A DNA stretch of 9,349 nucleotides from an uncultured bacterium (GTDB lineage Bacteria > Hydrothermota > Tepidihabitantia > Tepidihabitantales > Tepidihabitantaceae), in contig CAKZPX010000316.1 of the NCBI GenBank assembly GCA_937139435.1, positions 1 through 9,349 on the forward strand. The letters run 5' to 3'. This document shows positions 1-7,100 of the stretch, piece by piece (position 1 is the stretch's first letter; the number at the start of each line of letters is the position of its first letter). Both the position numbers and the translations under genes were made by a program. The notes beneath the pieces were generated by a model that worked only from the letters and a program-made list of their open reading frames with translations, ran no database searches and was not told the DNA's origin.

Positions 1-671
1 CACCGTCCCGGTCATCCATCCAGACAACAAAATAGTTGGTGCCGTCAAAGGCGATTGCGGGAAAACATCCGGTCACCAGAACCAGTGGCAATTGGTATCC
101 CCGCAGTATCAAGCACATTCCCCTGCGAGTTGATGCGGGCGCCGTAGATTTCAAAATACCAGTCGTTGTCCCGGTCATCCATCCAGACAACGAAGTAATT
201 GGCGCCGTCAAAAGCAACTGAAGGAAAAAGCCGATTGCCGTCACCAACGGAAATCGGAATGCCGGTGGTGTCAAGCAAAATACCTTCGGGTTTTAATCGC
301 GCACCATAAATCTGATTCACCCAGATGCCCCGGTCATCCATCCAGACAACGAAATAGTTGGTGCCGTCAAAAGCAATGTCCGGAAATGATTGTTCACCGG
401 GCGCGGTTCCCCAGAACTTTGTCGTATCAAAAGAGAATTCCTCCAGGAAGAATCTGTCCGGCATAGAGATGAACCTCTCTCGCTTGTGGAGTTGCTGGAG
501 AAATTCCTGGGGATTACGGAAGGAAAAGAAATGTTTCCTCCGATAGATTTCTTTCTGCCTTATCTGATGTCTTTTATCCATCTGCAATTTTGTCTGCCTG
601 AGCTGAGGAACATTGTGGGCGTTAGCGACCCCACTAACAAACAAAACAATTATAGTAATAAGAATGTTCAC
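1..671 (-). CDS. Secreted repeat protein, partial, frameshifted near the left edge
   Basis: The product begins with a signal peptide (hydrophobic residues about 3-17, then 'ANAHN'), followed by a charged, probably helical stretch (about 25-75) and then tandem repeats of 53-54 residues. Each repeat has the pattern FP.(I/V)AFDG.NYFVVWMDDR, then IYGAR, then G..LDT.GIPI..G.G.R. Such repeats are probably beta-rich (propeller-like) and typical of extracellular proteins in uncultured bacteria; the binding partner is unknown. The start is placed at GTG 671 because AGGAGG at 677-682 lies 5 nt upstream; a TTG at 674 would leave only 2 nt. The frame that starts here stops at 45-47, directly after a T4 run (A4 at 62-65 on the plus strand). 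Removing one base restores the third repeat, which continues in frame to the window edge as FPAIAFDGTNYFVVWMDDR. The gene is therefore partial and carries an indel. Its function is not recognised. Confidence 0.75.
11..380 (-). repeat. Tandem repeats of about 160 bp inside the secreted protein gene
   Basis: The plus-strand words 'gtcatccatccagacaac' begin at 11, 174 and 333, and each is followed by a variant of 'gtgccgtcaaa'. The steps are 163 and 159 bases. The 159-base step keeps the reading frame (53 residues), while the 163-base step is 162 (54 residues) plus one base, which independently locates the indel. The repeats code for protein modules and have no CRISPR-like spacer structure. More copies probably lie left of the window. 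Confidence 0.8.
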
Positions 672-697
672 CAATTCCTCCTGTTTATACTCAGCAG

Positions 698-727
698 ATT
701 GTACATGAAGGATGAAAATTTCTTCAA
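698..727 (-). promoter_or_regulatory. Possible promoter for the repeat protein gene
   Basis: On the minus strand a -35-like TTGAAG (722-727) and a -10-like TACAAT (698-703) are separated by 18 nt. Transcription would start near 691, giving a leader of about 20 nt that contains the AGGAGG ribosome site. The gene sits 72 nt behind the membrane operon and no terminator is visible between them, so it could also be the operon's last gene. The match is moderate. Confidence 0.4.
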
Positions 728-743
728 GCGATTTTTCTTACGG

Positions 744-1388
744 CTATTTTATTAAACCAAGCCAGTCACCAAGTAGAAACTGTAATCTCCCGATGAACAA
801 TGAAATACGTGCCATTACCGTATAACCAAATGAAGCGCCGAACCCAATCATAATGAAGATAATGCCAGCATAACTTAACGGTTTAAGGACGCCTTTACGC
901 TCGCTGGAGAAAAAGAAGTAACTGATGGTGGCAATGACCCCTAATAGAATAATCACCGCCCAGAGCCCAGTCTGCCAGTGGGCAAAGGAAGCGCGGGTGA
1001 TAATAGTTGCCTTTGCCTGTCTTATTATCTCCGCATCGATTGCACGAGGAATTGATGCTCCGCAGGCATAGCCGAGAACAATCGCTATCGGAATACGCAC
1101 AAGCCAGGAGACCTTGGGGATAAACCGTGTAAAGTAAAGAGCACCGATGACGGCTATAACAATGAGCCAGATTTTTGTCGCAATCGGAGTACTCGCAGCA
1201 CCAACCCGGTCAAAAAAACTGGGAACGAGTACCCGGTGCCAGTAAAAGGTAATTGCATAACCATTGGCGATGCCAACATAAAGATGTTCCGCAAAGCGAT
1301 AAAGCGGATTCTCTTTATAGAGGAAAGAGAATATAGCAAGGGTCAGGATGGCGGCAATCCAGACCCAGGGGTCGGTAGAAATGTTCAT
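744..1388 (-). CDS. Uncharacterised polytopic membrane protein (214 aa), last gene of membrane operon
   Basis: About six membrane helices can be seen, near residues 8-23, 34-50, 71-88, 97-114, 141-160 and 170-195. Segments that look conserved are 'KENPLYRFAEHLYVGIANGY' close to the N-terminus and 'GYTVMARISLFIGRLQFLLG' close to the C-terminus; the latter looks like an amphipathic or re-entrant element. There is no signal peptide, nucleotide-binding motif or known transporter signature. The ATG overlaps the stop of the upstream gene as ATGA (1385-1388), and GGAGG lies shortly upstream, so translation is probably coupled. This predicts a fixed ratio with its operon partners and membership in the same inner-membrane complex. 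I do not recognise the family; calling it a conserved hypothetical membrane protein is safe, anything more is not. Confidence 0.85.
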   Translation of the reverse strand: MNISTDPWVWIAAILTLAIFSFLYKENPLYRFAEHLYVGIANGYAITFYWHRVLVPSFFDRVGAASTPIATKIWLIVIAVIGALYFTRFIPKVSWLVRIPIAIVLGYACGASIPRAIDAEIIRQAKATIITRASFAHWQTGLWAVIILLGVIATISYFFFSSERKGVLKPLSYAGIIFIMIGFGASFGYTVMARISLFIGRLQFLLGDWLGLIK

Positions 1389-2275
1389 TTTCTTTTCCTC
1401 CTCGTGGCAAAAAATGCGATATTACCAATAACGATAAATGCCATAATCGCCAGATGGGCAGCAGTCTGGGATGACATCGCCTCTGTTCCCCGGTTGCGTA
1501 ACACCCACTCCATGCCATTTTTTACCATTCTTTCCCTCACCAGCTGTTCATACTCAGCCGCTCCCTTCATTCCAGCAAGCATCCCGATAAACTGACCGGA
1601 GTTAACATAGGGGTAGAAGTCGGCAGCTGAAACTGCGGTAATGCCACAACTCAAGTTAACCCCGAATTGAGTCTGGGCGTAATTTATCCAGGAGCGAGGA
1701 ATGGCTGATGCGGCAATGGTAACCAAGATGCCAATATCATCATAGTTTTTAATATGCTGCATGATTGGTAGTGTTTCGGTCCTGTTGCCATAGTAGTCAA
1801 TCGGAAAGACATTGGTAATCCTCTCCCCCATTCCCAGCATCACAGTTAATACCGGCGTTGTCCAGCCCCAGAACACATAATCCTCGCCATAGATAACCGA
1901 GTCCGCTCTTGTATTAGCATTAGCGTTAAATTCGGCGGTAACCTGACGAATTGCTTCCTCAGCCAGACCCAGACCATAGACCTGGACAGTAAGAATTCCG
2001 ACCCGGTGCTGAGTAGCAAAAGCATGACGGAGAAGTGCCACCACCATGGGTTGAAGTTCTGCTCGGGTATCCGGGGTGAAATCAACCGAAATCGCCAGCG
2101 CCTTATTCTCGGGCATCGTATCTATATAGTTGAAAAGCTTTTCTACCGAAGGTGTAGGCTGTGGTTGAATTTTAAAGGGGAAAATTAATGGTATCATTAC
2201 CACAAGCCAGAGCACAAGGTAAATCCACCGACGGTCAATTCTTTGTAAGCGAATAAGGATATTTTCCTTCTCCAT
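1385..2275 (-). CDS. Uncharacterised membrane-anchored protein with large alpha/beta domain (296 aa)
   Basis: The protein has one helix near each end (about 18-35 and 272-291). The N-terminus is basic and the C-terminus ends in RRKRK, so by the positive-inside rule both tails face the cytoplasm and the middle domain of about 230 residues is outside the membrane. That domain alternates predicted strands and helices: 'ALAISVDF' (59-66), 'RVGILTVQVYG' (91-101), a helix 'AEEAIRQVTAEF' (105-116), then 'GILVTIAAS' (182-190). It closes with 'GQFIGMLAGMKGAAEYEQL', a glycine-rich turn and helix. The short segment 'MSSQTAAHLAIMAFIVIGN' forms the last helix. It lies 2 nt behind the previous gene and overlaps the next by 4 nt. 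It shows a faint pattern similarity to the soluble domain encoded at 2958-3560. No catalytic motif is recognisable and no function is assigned. Confidence 0.85.
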   Translation of the reverse strand: MEKENILIRLQRIDRRWIYLVLWLVVMIPLIFPFKIQPQPTPSVEKLFNYIDTMPENKALAISVDFTPDTRAELQPMVVALLRHAFATQHRVGILTVQVYGLGLAEEAIRQVTAEFNANANTRADSVIYGEDYVFWGWTTPVLTVMLGMGERITNVFPIDYYGNRTETLPIMQHIKNYDDIGILVTIAASAIPRSWINYAQTQFGVNLSCGITAVSAADFYPYVNSGQFIGMLAGMKGAAEYEQLVRERMVKNGMEWVLRNRGTEAMSSQTAAHLAIMAFIVIGNIAFFATRRKRK

Positions 2276-2277
2276 AC

Positions 2278-2946
2278 TTATTTTCCACCTCCACCCAGCC
2301 AGCCTCGTTCAATGCCCAGAATAATTTTGAGTGATGTGGCGAAGATACCAAGTTCCACACCAAAAAGAATACCACGTTTGGAGGCAGTATTGGGCACAGC
2401 AAGTATCCACTCGGCAAATGCGGGGAGGCGATGGTGAATGAATCTGCCCAGCGGCACAGCACCGAGCATCAGAATAAATGCAGCAAGAAGCAGTAGAGTA
2501 GCTTCCAGATTGCGAGCACGGAAGGCACGGTAGGCAGCAGATGACATAAAGAAAGCAAGAAGTGAAAACATCGTTGCGGCAAGCGGCACCATCATATTTG
2601 AATATATTGTCTGGATATGAAAAGAAAAATTACCAACCCGCGTGGGAAGAACACCGGGACGAGTAACATCAATTCCTCCAAAAACGCCAATTATTGCAGT
2701 AATCACAAGAGCGACAATTGTTATGTAGCTATAAGGCCAGAATTGCGCCTTGCGCCTTATTTTCAGAAGATGATGCTGGACAATCGAACCGACGCCCAGC
2801 ACGAGGCTAAATGCCGTAATGATGCGCTGGACATCGTTACGCATTATCTCATCGGCGTTCCGAATGGCAGGGTAAGGAACAAAAAAGGCAACCGCTCCAA
2901 AAATTCCGGTTAACAACACAATGATTAACGGAATGCGCCGCTGCAT
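2278..2946 (-). CDS. Uncharacterised polytopic membrane protein (222 aa)
   Basis: Around six membrane helices are visible, near residues 5-24, 41-57, 71-92, 114-136, 148-167 and 196-212. The loop 'SSAAYRAFRARNLEAT' between helices four and five is rich in arginine and looks conserved, as does the following 'AAFILMLG'. The C-terminus is a flexible glycine-rich tail ending in GGGGK. A good ribosome site (GGAGGAG) lies 4-5 nt before the ATG at 2946, and the gene begins 11 nt after the stop of the gene at 2958. Size, helix count and operon position resemble the gene at 744-1388, so the two may form a heteromeric membrane core, but no convincing sequence identity between them was seen. There is no known transporter or enzyme motif, and I do not recognise the family. 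Confidence 0.85.
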   Translation of the reverse strand: MQRRIPLIIVLLTGIFGAVAFFVPYPAIRNADEIMRNDVQRIITAFSLVLGVGSIVQHHLLKIRRKAQFWPYSYITIVALVITAIIGVFGGIDVTRPGVLPTRVGNFSFHIQTIYSNMMVPLAATMFSLLAFFMSSAAYRAFRARNLEATLLLLAAFILMLGAVPLGRFIHHRLPAFAEWILAVPNTASKRGILFGVELGIFATSLKIILGIERGWLGGGGK

Positions 2947-2957
2947 CTACTCCTCCA

Positions 2958-3560
2958 TTACAACCATTTAAGTACGGGCAGGTTTAGCCCCAGTGCTATT
3001 AAAGAGAAGGCAACGATTATGATTGTAATCAGAGCTTTAGCGTAGTCCTGAGCTTTTATCGCACCAAGTAAAACTGGCTCACGGGAGATGTAGGCGCTGG
3101 CAGCATAGAGCTCTTCACCAATCAAGGTGTAGTCACAGGCGGTAATAAAGAATGGAAGCTGGGCGATCGCATCTGTCCCGGCGATTTGAATTGCGCCAGT
3201 AGCAGCACCGGTCTCGGCAAGAATCAGCGACTCAGCCCAGAACATACCGATGAGGAAGTTAGTTGCCGGTTTTTCTCTTGTCATAATTCCGTCCACCGCT
3301 GCGGCAAAGGCAAACTGCTGATCGGTGACAAAGAAAACGATATCCTGATGGAATGCATCAGGTCGGCCAGCGGCGGTATAGGACTCCTTGACTACTTCCC
3401 GAGCAACAGTATAAACAATTGGGTCACTCGTAGGAACAATCAACGGCGTTCCGAACTGAGCGGTTTTCTTGGCAACCTCGCCCAGTATGTTTAATGAAGC
3501 GATGGTGGCAACATCAGCCATTGATGATAATCCGGGGACATAGAGAGTTGCCCGTCCCAT
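2958..3560 (-). CDS. C-terminal part of split Fn3/DUF6754-like membrane protein
   Basis: This 200-residue frame starts at an internal ATG, but clear coding sequence continues upstream in the same frame: 'DRNLFIRRITGLDAVEEALG' followed by RATEMGRATLYVPG. That makes it the continuation of the gene at 3575-4093 after a -1 shift at 3632-3638. The joined product would be about 375 residues: signal/anchor helix, Fn3 domain, membrane helix, soluble alpha/beta domain, C-terminal helix (about 173-192 of this piece). From memory the soluble part resembles the Pfam family of unknown function DUF6754; this was not checked by search. Visible elements are 'TPLIVPTSDP', 'QDIVFFVTDQQFAFAAAV' and 'REPVLLGAIKAQDYAKAL'. 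It is the head of a compact operon and its function is unknown. Independent initiation at 3560 is possible (a weak GGCAGGG lies upstream) but would remove conserved-looking residues. Confidence 0.75.
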   Translation of the reverse strand: MGRATLYVPGLSSMADVATIASLNILGEVAKKTAQFGTPLIVPTSDPIVYTVAREVVKESYTAAGRPDAFHQDIVFFVTDQQFAFAAAVDGIMTREKPATNFLIGMFWAESLILAETGAATGAIQIAGTDAIAQLPFFITACDYTLIGEELYAASAYISREPVLLGAIKAQDYAKALITIIIVAFSLIALGLNLPVLKWL

Positions 3561-3574
3561 TTCTGTTGCCCTGC

Positions 3575-4093
3575 CTAACGCTTCTTCAACCGCATCCAGA
3601 CCGGTGATCCGGCGGATAAATAGATTTCGGTCTTTTTTGGCCCGGTTAATAAATATACAAAAATTAAGCTTAATACGATTGTGCCAACAAGAGCGGGCAG
3701 GGTACTCTTATCAAACCAGTGCGGTGTACAATAGGTGCAGGGTGACGGCTCAGATTCGGCAATCTCTGTATCTGAGAAGGCTAATATTTTATAACGATAG
3801 TTAATGCGATTGCGGGCTTCATCATCAACATAGCGGGTCGCAAACCTGCCGACAAGCGCAATGGTGTCCCACTCTTCACTACCTTCTTTTTGACGGAGCA
3901 CCCGGTAGCCGATAACAGCGCTATCCGGGGAACGCTGCCATTCAACCATGATCTTCCCGCCTTCGTCATTGGGGACATCACCCGCAGTAACCGCTGATGG
4001 CGGCGTCAGGGCAAATATAAATGATAATACAATGGAGAACAACAACTGTGATTTTACTAAAATTGACCCGCTCGTCAACATTAGCAGATACAA
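3575..4093 (-). CDS. N-terminal part of split protein: signal/anchor, Fn3 domain, TM helix
   Basis: Residues about 14-31 form a signal peptide or anchor ending near 'SAVTAGD'. Residues about 41-115 are a fibronectin type III domain: 'GKIMVEWQRSPDSAVIGYRV' gives the typical W and YRVLR strand, and 'RYVDDEARNRINYRYKILA' the YVD and YRYKI strands. A CxxC pair (119 and 122) precedes a membrane helix (about 133-150). Right after this helix, at GPKK, the frame reads out into about 18 residues that match nothing and stops at 3575-3577, whereas the -1 frame continues into the domain at 2958-3560. The domain order therefore predicts an exported Fn3 domain tied to a cytoplasmic alpha/beta domain. The start is uncertain: TTG 4093, or ATG 4081 (which keeps the signal sequence); neither has a clear ribosome site. 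Confidence 0.75.
   Translation of the reverse strand: MYLLMLTSGSILVKSQLLFSIVLSFIFALTPPSAVTAGDVPNDEGGKIMVEWQRSPDSAVIGYRVLRQKEGSEEWDTIALVGRFATRYVDDEARNRINYRYKILAFSDTEIAESEPSPCTYCTPHWFDKSTLPALVGTIVLSLIFVYLLTGPKKTEIYLSAGSPVWMRLKKR
3632..3638 (-). other. A AAA AAG slippery heptamer at a frame break
   Basis: On the minus strand the codons CCA AAA AAG place the heptamer A AAA AAG exactly in the X XXY YYZ register used for -1 ribosomal frameshifting, the type known from E. coli dnaX. A -1 slip gives Pro-Lys-Lys-Asp-Arg and enters the frame that encodes the rest of the protein. The same product would arise from an A7 run, so one missing base in the assembly is an equal alternative. A 6-bp pairing (3628-3633 with 3598-3603) is possible downstream, but it overlaps the heptamer instead of leaving the usual 5-9 nt gap. 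No ribosome-site-like stimulator was seen upstream. Confidence 0.5.
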
Positions 4094-4109
4094 ATTGCCC
4101 CGGGACGAT

Positions 4110-4142
4110 AAAAAAACGGGGCGGGACTTATCCCGCCCCGTT
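4110..4142 (-). terminator. Strong intrinsic terminator of the C25 protease gene
   Basis: A perfect 12-bp inverted repeat (4115-4126 and 4131-4142) with a four-base loop is followed on the minus strand by seven T residues (A run 4110-4116). The stem is very GC-rich. It begins 15 nt beyond the protease stop codon and should end that transcript, separating it from the membrane operon that starts about 20-30 nt further on. Confidence 0.93.
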
Positions 4143-4157
4143 AAGATAGTTAGCGGC

Positions 4158-7100
4158 TTATCGACTCAGTACCGTCTTTACCCGGACAGTCGTCTCCGGG
4201 GTTACCAGCCGTATGAAGTAGATGCCGTGGCTGAGTGACCTGCCGTTGTCATCGCTCCCATCCCAGACCGCACTGTATCTGCCTGCAGGCATTCTGCCCC
4301 GCGCAAGGGTGCGAACCGCTCTACCGGTAGCATCAAACACCTTCAGTTCTGCATCACCATCTTTGGCTAACAACCAGTGGATGGTGGTTTTGTGGGTAAA
4401 CGGCGTGGGCGCAACTGCAATTAACCGCCCACCCTTCAGCACATTGCTGCCGAACTCTTCGCTGATTGCGGTCGGATTGTCAGTTGAGAACTTAATCGCA
4501 TGCCCGACGCCCCAGGGTGCGGCACCACGATGATAACTGCCGTCGCAGAGGGTCTGGATAAACTTGGACATTGTATGGTCTTGAATGCCAACCGTTGCTG
4601 ATGTGCCGGCTCTATTGGCGCTAAGGTACTGGAACAGAAACGGGCAATTACCGTCTTCACTGGCAAGGGTGGTGTCGTAAAGAATAATCTGGAATTTCTC
4701 CCATTCGGTACGGTTGTCAAAGTAAGGAACCGAGTCCCATTCAATGATGAAACGATGGTTTACCGCATCGTGATAATACCAGACACCATTACCGGTTGGC
4801 GGATACAGGTCGTCCCAGTTGGCAGCAAGCAGTGGTGGCATATTAGTATCGGGTAGAACGGTGTTTTGCCAGGTAATTTGTGTTGCATACCCGGGTGCAA
4901 TCCAGCCGTTGGAACAGACCGATATCTGATTATAACTCTGACCGTAGAAGACAAAGGGTCCAAAACCTGCGGGCAGAGATAGCTGCACGGTCTGGTCGTC
5001 ACTCAGGGTAAGCCGGGTGCCGAGATTTCTGATTTCTACCCATTCAAACTGCGGATGAGGCGGGTAAAGAGTGTCAACCGCATCGTATGACCAGTAAAGC
5101 GGTGGAGTACTGTTGTCCGGTATCGGATCGCACGTTCTTATTTCACCAACCACAATAACAAAAGATACCTGAGCAAAATAGTCGTCGTCAGCCATGATAT
5201 CCAGAGTACAGGAAACAGGAGTTTCTGGCAGGATGTTGGAAAGTGCGGTAACGGTGAAACGGTCAGTAGAGTTGGTAGCGGTGCCACCCGCAGGTATTGT
5301 ACCGTAAACCGCTTGTGAGTCAGAAACAACCATTAACGGATGACCGGAACGCAGGATTGCCCGGACATTGGTGGCATTGCCCCTGCCGGAGTTACGCAGG
5401 GTAACTTCCAGCTCGGCGGTCTCAGCCGGGTCAAGCCTGCCGTTAGGTTGAGCAGAAGCGGAGTCTTTGATTGCTTTGTCAACAAAACCTACGAGCGGAG
5501 CGCCAACATATAACGTAATAAAAGAAACCCAGGTTGAATCCAGGGCATCTTTACAAATAAGCGAGCAGGAGATAGGATAATTATTTGGTAAACCACTGGC
5601 AACGGTCATCGCAAACCCCGGACTGGTTAATGCTGAGTCGCCACCGGCGATATTGCCGAAAGTTTTAACTGAGTCGGTAATGGTTACTCCGGCGGTATGA
5701 GTACGGAGTCTGCCGGTAACAGCATTCGCCTGTAATGCACCATAATTTTTTACCCAGGTTGGCATACGGAAAGATTCACCGGGGTTAACGATACCGTCAC
5801 CATTGCCACCCGGTGGTGAATCGTTAATCGTGTGCCGGAGATATGATACATATCTGCCGGAAGACGCAACAATAATGGAATCAAGATAAGGAATGTTGTC
5901 TGCAGCGGTGATGGAAAGATACAGAAAACCAGGAGTAAGGCAGGAGACATAAAGTGTGACCTCCCCTGCGCTGTTAGTCCAGCCCCGGACAAAGGTCTCA
6001 CCCTGCTTCTGCAGCACAACCATTGCCGATTCAACCGGAGCGAAGTTCGGTTTCTGGACCGTGATAAAGACCGGGATGTTGGTACCAATGTTGATTGCAC
6101 TGGGTTTGTTCACAATCGGTACAAATGGTTTATTACGCCATACCGGTGTTGCCGGCTCGCCAAACAGGTTTCGCTCCATAATTTCCATCCGGTATTTCTG
6201 GGAGTCGCGGATAACCGGAACCCAGTAATCACGACCATAGGAGAGCATTTCTCCCTGATAAATCTTGCGAGCGGTGCGGAAACCAAGTAACGCGTAGCCA
6301 ATCGCATAGTTTACCTTTTCAGCCACATTTACCCAACCGGATTCGTAGTTCATCATTACGCCGATAAAACCATTGGGTGCATGGTTAAACATATTTTCCG
6401 CAATGCAGTCAGAATTGGTGGAGCCACGGTCCCACTGCCCGACATTACAGGAGACTGCGGTAAGGCAGTTGAGCCGGTTCGTGTTGGTAAGACCGAGCAT
6501 CATCTGACTTGTGACATTGCCATTCAGGTCATACAGATCCGGCGCCCCGTGGGCGATAACACCGGTAAAAGTATAACCGGAGTTCAATGAATCACAGTAG
6601 CGCTGGGGTGTCGGTTGAATCATTCCCCCGGTATAGTACATCTTCAGGTCAAACCATGGTGGCGTTGGCGAAGCGTTGGCGATGGAATCATTGTAGTTGT
6701 TGGAAAAGTTTACGCCATTGGGAAGCAGGATTTTATGCCACCAGCCACCGGTGGTATCAGGTGCGGTTTCGTAACGAAGGACTTTGCTTCTGACGTTGGC
6801 GATTTCGCTGAACTGGTTGATGGTCATCATTCCGATATGGATATCGGCATAGCCATCAACCGAATCAGCCAGTTCGCCAAAGATGTTGTTGTTATTTGCA
6901 TCCCAGGTGCCATCAAGGTCAGAGAAGTACATATCCGAGAAAAAGTCATAACCGTAGGCACGGGCAACACGGTAGTAGTTTGCCGGATAGTCAGGACGGG
7001 CGATGAAAACAAAGATTGCACCCCAGGTGGTGTCGGCGTCTTTGATGAAATTGCGCATCTTTTCCGCATTGTCCCTTCCCGGATAGGTTGCGCAGATTGA

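Noticed and set aside
11..350. Regular repeats suggestive of a CRISPR array
   Set aside because: The period is about 160 bp, the repeats degenerate as protein code does, and the spacing keeps the reading frame apart from one indel.
390..755. Plus-strand reading frame of 121 codons overlapping the repeat protein gene and its promoter
   Set aside because: It lies antisense to a gene with signal peptide and repeats, its protein looks random, and it has no ribosome site; judged a shadow frame.
6615..7100. Plus-strand frame of 161 codons inside the protease gene
   Set aside because: Antisense to the catalytic region; the protein has no recognisable features.
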